From assembly GCF_000710775.1 (NCBI RefSeq), contig NZ_JOJP01000001.1, positions 1-64,000 of the forward strand: a stretch of 64,000 bases of DNA. The letters run 5' to 3'. The stretch is from Endozoicomonas elysicola (GTDB taxonomy: Bacteria; Pseudomonadota; Gammaproteobacteria; Pseudomonadales; Endozoicomonadaceae). The position numbers and the translations under genes are program-made. Below the pieces are notes generated by a model that searched no databases, was not told where the DNA came from, and saw nothing but the letters and a program-made list of their open reading frames with translations. This document shows, piece by piece, positions 11,229 through 19,095 of this stretch (positions within the stretch are counted from its first letter, which is position 1; each line of letters begins with the position of its first letter).

Positions 11229-11303
11229 TGTGAGCCTATTATTATTGTTTAACCAACTGGCCGATCGAAATTACGAGCAAAAAATGTCTCAATTCGTGAT
11301 TAG

Positions 11304-11342
11304 TGTGACATCACAATGACACAATTTGCAAATAATGTGACA
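11304..11342. promoter_or_regulatory. Candidate TetR operator: repeated TGTGACA half-sites
   Basis: Between the divergent VOC and TetR genes lies TGTGACATCACA (11304-11315), whose TGTGA and TCACA arms are inverted, and a further TGTGACA at 11336-11342. A palindrome plus a repeated half-site in the shared control region is what an autoregulating TetR repressor would use. TGTGA/TCACA is also the CRP half-site, but CRP needs a 6-base spacer and here it is 2, so a TetR site is the better guess. Confidence 0.45.
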
Positions 11343-11376
11343 ATAAAGGCAATAACCCCATGGGAAGACGTTATTG

Positions 11377-11961
11377 ATGGCAAACAAAACACCCGAGCGT
11401 ATTCTGAATGCAGCCAAACGCTGCTATCAACAAACAGGCATACTGAAAACATCCATGGAGGAAATTGCACTAGAAGCTGAAATCAGTCGAAGAACTCTAT
11501 ACAGGCACTTCTCCAGCCACCATGAAATACTCAGTTATGTGATTCAAGAGGCTGCGAGAGAGTTTCTGGATGACATGTCTCAAGCGCTCAGACAGACCCA
11601 GAGTTTTGATGACTTCTTTATTGAGGCACTACTGTATAGCATTGAAAGAGGCCCTGAAGTCTCATCCCACTCATTTCTATTCGGGCAAGACATTCTTCCC
11701 ATTATGAATGATCTGTACCTTTGTTCTGAAAATTTCAGGGTATTTTCCATCAGATTCTGGGAAAAAGAGTTTTTAAAGCGTTACAGTCAGAATCCAGCTC
11801 ATCTGGATATGGAGATAACCTCTGAGCTGTTTAACAGGATAGTCCTTAGCTATCTTGCAACACCAAGCCCTTTGTATAAAAGTAGAACTGAGTTACAAAA
11901 GCTATTCTCGGCAACAGTAAAACCTGTTTTGGGCAATCAAATATCAGGCCATATTAAATAA
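11377..11961 (+). CDS. TetR-family transcriptional regulator
   Basis: The 194-residue protein has the TetR N-terminal helix-turn-helix: RILNAAKRCYQQTGILKTSMEEIALEAEISRRTLYRHFSS covers helices 1-4, with the recognition helix SRRTLYRHF. The C-terminal ligand-binding part is not recognisable. ATG at 11377 is preferred over the TTG three bases earlier because GGGAAGA at 11362-11368 is spaced 8 bases from it. It is divergent from the VOC-flavoprotein-sulfatase operon and is most likely the repressor of that operon and of itself, released by the pathway substrate or an intermediate. This regulatory role is inferred from position. Confidence 0.85.
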   Translation: MANKTPERILNAAKRCYQQTGILKTSMEEIALEAEISRRTLYRHFSSHHEILSYVIQEAAREFLDDMSQALRQTQSFDDFFIEALLYSIERGPEVSSHSFLFGQDILPIMNDLYLCSENFRVFSIRFWEKEFLKRYSQNPAHLDMEITSELFNRIVLSYLATPSPLYKSRTELQKLFSATVKPVLGNQISGHIK

Positions 11962-12004
11962 TGATGGAAAGGCCAACCGATACATCTATAAGGAATACTG
12001 CAAA

Positions 12005-12535
12005 CTACACAACAGAGTTATTTTCCTGGAAGTTTCGGGAATTCAATCCATAAAACAGCGCATTACCAGCAACACTACTGGTAAATATATTAAGTAAAAC
12101 AACCAGAATATTTACATAATTATCGACCATCACAGGGTCAGAGATAACCGTTCGTAAGCCTTCCACTTCAAGTGCAGCAAGATCAGCAATAATCGCCTCT
12201 TTTGATACCACAATATCCAAAGATACAACGGCTCCAAAGAGAATTAATGTGCCACTGATTGCAATGTAGTGCCATTTTAGGCAGGCCCTGGACAGGGTTG
12301 TCAGCAATAACAACAACAGAATCGAGTAACCTATAAAACCAAAAGCTGGAAACCAACGGTAAATTTCAAACTGCAGGGACAGAACACCCAAAATAAAAAA
12401 CAATGACACAGAGATTAGCCATAAAAACAAAAAGCTGCGATTTAAGGCCGATTCCATAACAATATATCCCCACCCGATAACTTTTCGTGATATATCGGCT
12501 AATGATGGGACAAGCTTAAAATCGTTTTGATTCAA
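12005..12535 (-). CDS. Hypothetical inner-membrane protein with four helices
   Basis: I do not recognise a family. The 176 residues hold four hydrophobic segments at about 33-53, 60-82, 87-110 and 138-162, and the second is very rich in leucine (SILLLLLLTTL). A polar loop of about 25 residues rich in Glu/Ala lies between helices 3 and 4. The frame opens with TTG at 12535; the next ATG would start at residue 27, just before the first helix, so the true start is uncertain. It is a single gene convergent with the TetR gene and followed upstream by a long gene-free stretch. No function can be given. Confidence 0.6.
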   Translation of the reverse strand: MNQNDFKLVPSLADISRKVIGWGYIVMESALNRSFLFLWLISVSLFFILGVLSLQFEIYRWFPAFGFIGYSILLLLLLTTLSRACLKWHYIAISGTLILFGAVVSLDIVVSKEAIIADLAALEVEGLRTVISDPVMVDNYVNILVVLLNIFTSSVAGNALFYGLNSRNFQENNSVV

Positions 12536-13167
12536 TTATTTGTAGCGCTCAGCCACTGAAAAAAAACTGTTACGGCCTATTCACTAGCACATCAAGAAGG
12601 GGAATATGACAAAATATTAAACGACAGTTACAAACTGGATATACAAGTACTCAGGCAACTAAATATTCCAAACCCATTTAGAGCATTGTGTACTGCACAG
12701 AGATACAAGGGATCTGACAAATTATTGTATGACGGGGAGGTGAAAGGCAGCGCAAACAAATGTATAGGACTTAACCGTCAATACAAACAAAAACAGACCC
12801 TCCCTGGATCTGTCCTTATGACTCCCTGTAGATAACTTCATCCTGAAGTTTAGGCATCCTGCCCGAAGAGTCTCCCTGCTTTCCCTTTATCCATCATCCC
12901 GAATGGTCTAGGACATCCTGCCCACTGGCTCCCTGCCAAAATACATCCCTGATGTGCCAGCCGTTTGCCTCCATGGCTTCGTTTGACTTCCTGTCTCAGC
13001 TGACGATTACCATGTTGCGGTTTTTACGTATTCTTTGCAGTCGGGAAAAAACCATTGTTCGTGTGAGATATTCGCCATAGATGACACTCGCCTTTTAAAT
13101 GACGACTTGATAAAAGCACAAAAGAATTAAGAAAGAAGCATCAGAAGTTGAGGAGAAAATGACACAT
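12536..13167. other. Gene-free stretch of about 630 bases
   Basis: No credible open frame or RNA gene is visible here apart from the hairpin array listed at 12794-12995. The first 250 bases are AT-rich and unstructured; the sequence after the array (13000-13160) shows no recognisable feature. Confidence 0.6.
12794..12995. repeat. Array of mini-hairpins with a common TCC-type loop
   Basis: Within 200 bases there are at least seven short inverted repeats, each enclosing a 3-5 base loop of the TCC/TCCCT/TCCAT/TTCCT type: CAGAcCC-TCCCT-GGaTCTG (12794-12812), AACTTCA-TCC-TGAAGTT (12834-12850), GGCA-TCC-TGCC (12853-12863), GGC-TCCCT-GCC (12927-12937), ACATC-CCT-GATGT (12943-12955), GCC-TCCAT-GGC (12967-12977) and GAC-TTCCT-GTC (12985-12995). 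Imperfect copies (GACTCCCTGTA, GTCTCCCTGCT, GGACATCCTGCC) lie between them. The stems differ in sequence while the loop is kept, so the hairpin shape seems conserved rather than the sequence. Origin and role are unknown. Confidence 0.7.
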
Positions 13168-13204
13168 ACAAAAAAGCCAGACTATAAAGTCTGGCTTTTT
13201 TGTG
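13168..13204 (-). terminator. Terminator after the tRNA-Leu pair
   Basis: A strong stem-loop ACAAAAAAGCCAGACT-ATAA-AGTCTGGCTTTTTTGT lies just past the 3' end of the second tRNA-Leu on the minus strand. The stem is GC-rich in the centre and flanked by A/T runs, as expected for a rho-independent terminator. Confidence 0.85.
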
Positions 13205-13209
13205 AGAAT

Positions 13210-13296
13210 TGGTGCCCAGGAGAAGACTCGAACTTCCACGCCCTTTCGGACACTAGCACCTGAAGCTAGCGCGTCTACCAATTCCGCCACCTGGGC
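13210..13296 (-). tRNA. tRNA-Leu (anticodon CAG), copy 2 of a tandem pair
   Basis: The 87-nt minus-strand sequence begins GCCCAGGTGGCGGAATTGG, has the anticodon arm CTAGC-TTCAGGT-GCTAG (anticodon CAG), a long class II variable arm (TGTCCGAAAGGGCGT), a T arm with GTTCGAGTC and an encoded CCA. It reads CTG codons. It is identical to the copy at 13347-13433. Confidence 0.96.
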
Positions 13297-13346
13297 ATAG
13301 CTGAAAGCATTGTTGATTTTAATGACAAGACAGAAATCATTTGATT

Positions 13347-13433
13347 TGGTGCCCAGGAGAAGACTCGAACTTCCACGCCCTTTCGGACACTAGCACCTGA
13401 AGCTAGCGCGTCTACCAATTCCGCCACCTGGGC
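13347..13433 (-). tRNA. tRNA-Leu (anticodon CAG), copy 1 of a tandem pair
   Basis: Identical in all 87 bases to the copy at 13210-13296, with 50 bases between them. Both are probably cut from one precursor that ends at the terminator at 13168-13204. The identity points to a recent duplication or continuing gene conversion. Confidence 0.96.
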
Positions 13434-13675
13434 CTTGTCACCGCCGTCCAACAACTCAGCGATGCGGCGCATAATAGAGATCAGCCGATAGACTGTCAAC
13501 CTCTTAAAATAAGTTTAACTAAGGTTCAGGGAATACACTGATACTTGATTCGGTTATTCACATAGCCAAAGAAACCATGGATATTAACAAACCCAATCCA
13601 TGGCCATTATTTTGTACTTTCCAGAAGTGAAACAATAGAAATGATTACCCTGAATAATTATCTCGCAAGGAAGCA

Positions 13676-14035
13676 TCAGCCTTTCATAGCGGAAGTCATG
13701 GTTTGAAACCACATCATTTTGCTGAGATCACCTGTCGCGACGATATTCTGCTCCTGAACACCTCGCATAAATGCTTCCTGTGAATTCTTAGCCGTTAAAA
13801 TCTCAAAACCTTTGGAAGCAGAAGCAAAGGATAGTTCGAATGTTGGGTCTGTAATGGCACCGGATACCGGATACACTTGCTCATCTTTCACAATATAATG
13901 ACGTGCAACACCATCCTTACTGCTCAACTGAAAAGTCAGATCCTGACCTTCGAGTGTTTTTCGGAAAGTCTGGCTCTTCCGGCTGGCTCGTTTCATCATG
14001 AAACCAAGTGCCCATAACAACAATCTGAACTTCAA
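13676..14035 (-). CDS. Small SCP2-like sterol/lipid-binding domain protein
   Basis: The 119-residue protein starts with a short hydrophobic, basic segment (MKFRLLLWALGFMMKRASRKS) followed by a single domain of about 95 residues. Its LTFQLSSKDGVARHYIVKDEQV, DPTFELSFASASKGFEIL and FMRGVQEQNIVATGDLSKM segments resemble the SCP2 lipid-transfer fold, in which such strands and the final helix line a hydrophobic cavity. Proteins of this size occur as stand-alone genes in many gammaproteobacteria with no fixed role. It is a single gene between tRNA-Leu and HU. Family assignment is by pattern only; the ligand is unknown. Confidence 0.6.
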   Translation of the reverse strand: MKFRLLLWALGFMMKRASRKSQTFRKTLEGQDLTFQLSSKDGVARHYIVKDEQVYPVSGAITDPTFELSFASASKGFEILTAKNSQEAFMRGVQEQNIVATGDLSKMMWFQTMTSAMKG

Positions 14036-14186
14036 AATACAGCCCCCTCTGGTTTGCAGGTTTATCTAAAAAATCAGTCTAAGAACATAAAAAGAAAACA
14101 TCTTCCCAGCGCACTGCCTTAATCAGGCTGAACAATAGGAAAATGTTTTCTGGGAAGTGTGTGCAAGCAATACATAAATACGCAGA

Positions 14187-14207
14187 GATAGCCTGAGTCA
14201 GGCTATC
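14187..14207. terminator. Perfect 10-bp inverted repeat downstream of the HU gene
   Basis: GATAGCCTGA-G-TCAGGCTATC lies about 50 bases past the HU stop codon. The stem is perfect but is not followed by a clear T-run on the minus strand, so it may be a processing or stabilising hairpin rather than a classical terminator. A second inverted pair, CTTCCCAG/CTGGGAAG, spans 14103-14158. Confidence 0.45.
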
Positions 14208-14256
14208 CACAAATAGACATCTGTAGTCAAATTGCTACAGAAGGCCGAGCATGAAC

Positions 14257-14529
14257 TTAGTTAACAGCGTCTTTTAACGCTTTACCAGGCTTGAAAGCGA
14301 CCGTTTTACTGGCCTTAATTTGAATAGTTTCACCGGTTTGAGGGTTTTTACCGGTACGAGCTGCCCGGCTCCGCTGCTCAAAAGTACCAAAGCCTACCAG
14401 GTTTACCGTGTCTTCTGATTGCAAAGCACCAGTAATCGCTTCCAGTACAGCATTCAGAGCTTGTGTTGCTTTGTCTTTGGTGATGTCCGCTTCATCAGCA
14501 ATAACATTGACCAGATCAGGTTTACGCAT
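14257..14529 (-). CDS. hup: HU-family nucleoid DNA-binding protein
   Basis: The 90-residue protein is a standard HU/IHF-fold protein: helices [33 protein letters not shown], then the strand [30 protein letters not shown], where the RTGKNPQTG arm inserts in the minor groove, then [19 protein letters not shown]. It binds DNA non-specifically and bends it. ATG at 14529 was chosen because it matches the universal HU start length and has GGAGTG 10 bases upstream; an in-frame extension of 38 residues further upstream is not family-like. Whether it is HU-alpha or HU-beta cannot be told from context, since lon and hupB neighbours are absent. Confidence 0.95.
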   Translation of the reverse strand: MRKPDLVNVIADEADITKDKATQALNAVLEAITGALQSEDTVNLVGFGTFEQRSRAARTGKNPQTGETIQIKASKTVAFKPGKALKDAVN

Positions 14530-14731
14530 AGTGAATACACTCCGTTTTGTTTTTCTTGTTTCTTCCCTTGAATCAAGGGTTTTTTCCCTTCCTGAGCAAG
14601 GACAACACAAGCTCTTGGCTTCAGGCGTATGGCTCACAGACAAAAACAGACTAAAACACCACCGCCTTCAGGGCAATAGTCTGGAACAATAGATTCAGGT
14701 ATTTTTCCCTGAAACCGACTATTTTTCCCAG

Positions 14732-14899
14732 TTAGCTGACCTCCAGCATTTCAAAATCAGCCTTGCCTGTACCACAGTCAGGGCAAAGCCAATCCTCTGG
14801 GACATCCTCCCAGGCAGTTCCGGCGGGTATGCCATCTTCAGGCCATCCGGCAGACTCATCATAAACAAAACCACAGATAATACACTGCCATTTTTTCAT
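14732..14899 (-). CDS. Rubredoxin
   Basis: A 55-residue protein, easily missed because of its size. It has the two rubredoxin knuckles: CIICG near the start and CPDCG near the end, which together ligate one iron through four Cys, and the typical aromatic core ([23 protein letters not shown]). Rubredoxins pass single electrons, for example to alkane hydroxylases, rubrerythrins or oxygen-reducing enzymes. GGAGAGA precedes two adjacent ATG codons (14902 and 14899); the second has better spacing. No rubredoxin reductase is adjacent, so its partner is not visible. Confidence 0.95.
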   Translation of the reverse strand: MKKWQCIICGFVYDESAGWPEDGIPAGTAWEDVPEDWLCPDCGTGKADFEMLEVS

Positions 14900-14902
14900 C
14901 AT

Positions 14903-15228
14903 TCTCTCCGGCTCATACCTTCTGAAAACTGTTTATTTCTGGTATGTCTTGTGCTTAAAAAGATGTCTCAGGAGCTCAACAGGTAAGCATACAAAAAAAG
15001 ATTCACACCAAGGACTGCCAGCATAAGTCTTTTTTGGGTAGTAAAAAACCGTGATCTTCTGGCAAAATGCCCACCCTGAGTTTTGCATCATTGGCTTTCC
15101 AGTAGCATTTCAGCTCTTAACATGAAAAGAGCACTGCATACAGGGGATTAGACTATGCAAGCAGTTAGATGCAACAGCATTACGTTTAGCAAAAATAACA
15201 AAAAAAGCGCTGTATTGAGCAGACTCCA
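14903..15228. other. Gene-free stretch of about 325 bases
   Basis: This divergent region lies between rubredoxin (minus) and the BMP-type ABC transporter operon (plus), so it should contain both promoters. I see no convincing open frame, terminator, or operator palindrome in it. Confidence 0.5.
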
Positions 15229-15231
15229 GTG

Positions 15232-16974
15232 ATGAATGGAATCATCAAGAAGAATAAAGATAAGTCATCAGAGATTATAATGCCCGCAAGTCATGAGCCA
15301 GAATCCAGCCGGTCACTCCGCCTGGAAAGCACAGGCGCTGTTTTTGAAAACAGCAGAAGTGACAACCACTTCTACCGTATTCGCTGTGAAGGAATCACCA
15401 AAGTCTATCCGGGTGTGGTTGCCAATGATCAGGTAAGCCTTGCCATCCAGCCCGGCGAAATCCATGCCCTGCTGGGTGAAAATGGTGCAGGAAAAAGCAC
15501 CTTGATGAAAATCCTCTACGGTGTGACCCAGCCAGACAGTGGACATATCTGGTTTGATGGCCAGCCGCAGCCCCTTAAATCTCCAGCCCATGCCAGGCGC
15601 CTTGGAATCGGCATGGTGTTCCAGCACTTCTCACTGTTTGAAACATTAACCGTGGTAGAAAACATCGCCCTGTCCATGGACAAAAGGGAAGCAGGCTCAC
15701 TCAAGGATCTTGCCCGGCGAATCGAGGAAATCTCCAGCCATTACGGTATGCCTATTGACCCTCACCGTCATGTGCACAGCTTATCTACTGGAGAACGCCA
15801 GAGGGTTGAGATCATTCGCTGCCTGGTACAAGACATCAGCCTTTTGATTCTGGATGAGCCCACCTCTGTGCTGACACCGCAGGAAGTCAGCAGCTTGTTT
15901 GCAACACTAAGAAAGCTAGCAGCAGAAGGCTGCAGCCTGCTTTTTATCAGTCATAAGCTTCAGGAAGTGAAAGCCCTGTGTGATAGAGCCACTGTACTGA
16001 GACATGGAAAGATTGCTGGAACCTGTGATCCTAAAACCACCAGCACTGAGGACATGGCCAGTATGATGGTGGGCAGTCAAACTACACTGGGGCAGCGCTA
16101 CAGCTTTTCATCGAATAAAGTGGAAGATAAGCGTCTTGCCGTCCAAGGGCTGACGGAAGCCGCACTGGGTGACTTTGGAACAGCATTGCAAGACATCCAT
16201 TTTTCCGTAAAGCCTGGGGAAATTCTTGGCATCGCCGGTGTTGCCGGAAATGGCCAGAAAGAATTGATTCAACTGCTCAGTGGAGAAAGGCTGGCTACCT
16301 CACCGGATTTTATCACTCTGGATGACCAAGCCATTGGAAAGTTAACGCCCGGCAAACGAAGACGCCTGGGAATGGCTGTAGTGCCAGAAGAGCGCCTTGG
16401 CCGGGGAGCTGTGCCGGATATGTCGCTTTCCGAAAACGGCCTTCTCACCGGCTTTTTACAAAACCTGGTATCCAGAGGGTTCTTAAGACAGCGACGAATT
16501 CACGGATTTGCCAACGACGTAATCAGCAACTTTAGGGTAAAAGCTCACGGGAACTTAGCTGATGCCAAAAGCCTTTCCGGCGGTAACCTGCAAAAGTTCA
16601 TCATTGGCCGTGAAATACTGCAAAACCCCAAATTGCTGATCTGTGCCAGCCCAACATGGGGCGTTGATGTTGGGGCTGCGAACCTCATCCATCAATCTCT
16701 GATTGACCTCCGAGACAAAGGTACAGCCATCGTCGTGCTTTCTGAGGATCTGGACGAGCTTTTTCAGGTTTCTGATCGTATTGGCGCTCTCTGCCACGGC
16801 AAACTGTCACCAGTAAAACCGGTAACGGAAACATCCATTAATGAAGTGGGTCAGTGGATGGCAGGAGTGTTTACTAATCCGGAATCGGAAGCGTCAGAAC
16901 AAGCCTATGCTCTCCCAAGAGGAGTCGAACCGGAAATGGAACAAAACATACAGGAAAAGGAGTTTACCCCCTGA
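15232..16974 (+). CDS. ABC transporter ATPase with two nucleotide-binding domains (BMP/nucleoside-type importer)
   Basis: The protein of about 580 residues carries two ABC domains. The first (about residues 50-280) has the Walker A GENGAGKST, the signature LSTGERQRV and the Walker B LLILDEPTSVLT. The second (about 300-550) has a degenerate Walker A (GVAGNGQKEL) and a signature LSGGNLQKF, as is usual in sugar/nucleoside importers of the RbsA/NupO type. It powers uptake through the two permeases that follow. The gene overlaps the next one by one base (TGATG). The N-terminus is about 45 residues longer than the family core, and GTG 15229, ATG 15232 or ATG 15280 could all be the start. The full set is ATPase, two permeases and a BMP binding protein, typically for purine nucleosides. 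Confidence 0.92.
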   Translation: MNGIIKKNKDKSSEIIMPASHEPESSRSLRLESTGAVFENSRSDNHFYRIRCEGITKVYPGVVANDQVSLAIQPGEIHALLGENGAGKSTLMKILYGVTQPDSGHIWFDGQPQPLKSPAHARRLGIGMVFQHFSLFETLTVVENIALSMDKREAGSLKDLARRIEEISSHYGMPIDPHRHVHSLSTGERQRVEIIRCLVQDISLLILDEPTSVLTPQEVSSLFATLRKLAAEGCSLLFISHKLQEVKALCDRATVLRHGKIAGTCDPKTTSTEDMASMMVGSQTTLGQRYSFSSNKVEDKRLAVQGLTEAALGDFGTALQDIHFSVKPGEILGIAGVAGNGQKELIQLLSGERLATSPDFITLDDQAIGKLTPGKRRRLGMAVVPEERLGRGAVPDMSLSENGLLTGFLQNLVSRGFLRQRRIHGFANDVISNFRVKAHGNLADAKSLSGGNLQKFIIGREILQNPKLLICASPTWGVDVGAANLIHQSLIDLRDKGTAIVVLSEDLDELFQVSDRIGALCHGKLSPVKPVTETSINEVGQWMAGVFTNPESEASEQAYALPRGVEPEMEQNIQEKEFTP

Positions 16975-18080
16975 TGAAGATTTCCATTGAACGAAGGCCT
17001 CAAGACTCAAATTTGATGAAATACCTGTCTCCCCTTCTGGCAGTGTTGCTCACCCTGATGGCAGGTGGTGTGATTTTTACCTTGCAGGGACAGGATCCAT
17101 GGACAGGCCTGTATACGTTCTTCATTCTGCCCATAAGCGATAGCTATGGCCTTTCCGAGCTGGGTGTCAAAGCAGCCCCAATACTGCTCTGTGCCATGGG
17201 GCTGGCGGTGTGTTTTAGAGCCAATATCTGGAACATCGGAGCAGAAGGGCAGTTACTGATGGGGGCTCTGATGGGCAGTTGGGCAGCCCTGAGTTGGATG
17301 GACCTGGAGGGTATCTGGGTACTCCCCGCTGTACTGATGTCTGGTGCTGTTGCCGGTTTACTCTGGGCCTTGATCCCTGCGTTGCTGAGGAATCATTTCA
17401 ATACCAATGAAATCCTCACCACCATCATGTTGAACTATATTGCCCTGAACCTTCTGCTGTATGCGGTGCATGGTCCTCTAAAAGATCCCCATGGCTTTAA
17501 CTTTCCGGAATCTGCGCTGTTTACGGAGGCTGTCACACTGCCACTGTTGCTGGAAGGAACCCGACTTCATATTGGCCTGGCATTCGGGCTGTTTGCCGGG
17601 GTGTGCATCTGGGTCTTGATGACAAAAACCTTTCTGGGTTTTCAACTGAAGGTTATTGGTCTGGATGTCAGTGCTGGACACTTTGCCGGTTTCCGTGAGC
17701 GACGCCTTGTTTATTTCAGTCTGCTGCTGTGCGGTGCCCTGGCCGGGCTTGCAGGCATCTCTGAGGTCAGCGGCCCCATTGGCCAGCTGGTTCCATCTGT
17801 CTCCCCCGGTTACGGTTATGCTGCCATTATTGTTGCCTTTCTTGGCCGCCTGCACCCAATCGGTATTTTACTGGCCAGTCTGCTGATGGCGCTGGTTTAT
17901 ATGGGTGGCGAGATGGGCCAGATTGATCTTGGCCTGCCGCTGGCAATGGGCAGCCTGTTCCAGGGGATGCTGCTGTTCTTCCTGCTGGCCTGTGATTTTT
18001 TGATCAGTTACCGCTTTCGAATTAGAACAATGTCCAATCAACCCCCAGCTCATGGACGTAATGCGGGAGTCAACTGCTAA
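16974..18080 (+). CDS. ABC importer permease 1 (BMP/nucleoside type)
   Basis: The 368-residue membrane protein of the branched-chain amino acid/ribose permease superfamily has about ten hydrophobic segments. Family landmarks include the N-terminal TM, NIWNIGAEGQLLMGAL, NEILTTIMLNYIALNLL and GYGYAAIIVAFLGRLHPIGILLASLLMALVYMGG. It pairs with the permease encoded next to form the membrane channel. Its ATG overlaps the ATPase stop (ATGA-type junction) and its stop overlaps the ATG of the next permease, so translation of the three is tightly coupled. Confidence 0.9.
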   Translation: MKISIERRPQDSNLMKYLSPLLAVLLTLMAGGVIFTLQGQDPWTGLYTFFILPISDSYGLSELGVKAAPILLCAMGLAVCFRANIWNIGAEGQLLMGALMGSWAALSWMDLEGIWVLPAVLMSGAVAGLLWALIPALLRNHFNTNEILTTIMLNYIALNLLLYAVHGPLKDPHGFNFPESALFTEAVTLPLLLEGTRLHIGLAFGLFAGVCIWVLMTKTFLGFQLKVIGLDVSAGHFAGFRERRLVYFSLLLCGALAGLAGISEVSGPIGQLVPSVSPGYGYAAIIVAFLGRLHPIGILLASLLMALVYMGGEMGQIDLGLPLAMGSLFQGMLLFFLLACDFLISYRFRIRTMSNQPPAHGRNAGVNC

Positions 18081-19006
18081 TGGATATGGACCTGATCACC
18101 AACATTCTTTTTGCTATGGTTCGAACCGGCACCCCACTGCTGCTGGTTGCCCTCGGGGAACTGGTCTGTGAAAAAAGTGGCGTGCTTAACCTGGGACAGG
18201 AAGGCATGATGCTTATGGGCGCTGTAATAGGCTTTATTGCAGCAATCACCACAGGAAGCCTAATATTCGGGGTAATAATGAGCCTGATAGTTGGTATGGC
18301 CATGGCGCTTCTGTTTGGCCTGCTGGTTATCCAGCTGCGGGCTAACCAGGTCGCCACAGGTCTGGCTCTGACCATTTTTGGTGCGGGCCTGAGTGCTTAT
18401 GTAGGCACTGACTACATTGGTCAGGCACTGGCAGGATTCCAGCCCGTTTTGATTCCGCTTTTATCGGACATACCGGTTCTGGGCAAAGCCCTGTTCAGTC
18501 AGGATATTCTGGTTTACTGCTCGCTGGGTATCGCGCTGGCTATCTGGCTATTCTTCCGCTTCAGCCGCCCCGGCCTTGTAGTGAAAGCCATCGGAGAAAG
18601 CCCACACTCAGCCACTGCCGTAGGCTTACCGGTCATACTGACGCGCTGGCTGGCACTCCTGTTTGGCGGTGCCATGGCCGGCCTCGGGGGAGCTTATCTG
18701 TCATTGGCCTATACGCCGCTGTGGGCGGAAGGCATGACCGCAGGACGCGGGTGGATTGCACTGGCACTTGTCGTATTTGCCAGCTGGAAAGTAGAACGGG
18801 TATTGCTGGGGGCCTGGTTGTTTGGCTTGGCAAGCATTATGCATCTGGTACTTCAGGGCATGGGAGCCTCCATCTCCTCCAACCTGCTGGCAACCTTGCC
18901 TTACCTGGCAACAATTATTGTTCTGGTGCTTCTATCAAGTAACCAGTCCAGAAGCCGGCTGCTGGCCCCCATGTCACTTGGCAAACCCTACCATCCGACG
19001 GGGTAG
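18080..19006 (+). CDS. ABC importer permease 2 (BMP/nucleoside type)
   Basis: The 308-residue permease belongs to the same superfamily as the preceding gene but is shorter, as is usual for the second subunit. Landmarks are the N-terminal RTGTPLLLVALGELVCEKSGVLNLGQEGMMLMGA, the central segment LRANQVATGLALTIFGAGLSAYVG and GLVVKAIGESPHSATAVGLPV. It starts at ATG 18080 within the stop of permease 1 (TAATG). A gap of 89 bases separates it from the binding-protein gene, which has its own ribosome-binding site, AAGGAG at about 19079. Confidence 0.9.
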   Translation: MDMDLITNILFAMVRTGTPLLLVALGELVCEKSGVLNLGQEGMMLMGAVIGFIAAITTGSLIFGVIMSLIVGMAMALLFGLLVIQLRANQVATGLALTIFGAGLSAYVGTDYIGQALAGFQPVLIPLLSDIPVLGKALFSQDILVYCSLGIALAIWLFFRFSRPGLVVKAIGESPHSATAVGLPVILTRWLALLFGGAMAGLGGAYLSLAYTPLWAEGMTAGRGWIALALVVFASWKVERVLLGAWLFGLASIMHLVLQGMGASISSNLLATLPYLATIIVLVLLSSNQSRSRLLAPMSLGKPYHPTG

Positions 19007-19095
19007 TCTCTAATTAATGATTCCACTCTGGCTTGATACGGAATTCAGGCCATTATTCTAATGATAAAACAGACCTCTAAGGAGCTGATCATCCC

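Noticed and set aside
11304-11315. TGTGACATCACA as a CRP site
   Set aside because: CRP sites need a 6-base spacer between TGTGA and TCACA; here it is 2.
13275-13499. A minus-strand open frame covering the tRNA-Leu gene
   Set aside because: It overlaps a clear tRNA and has no protein motif.
14530-14643. A 38-residue N-terminal extension of HU
   Set aside because: The HU core begins at the ATG at 14529 with a ribosome-binding site; the extension has no family match.
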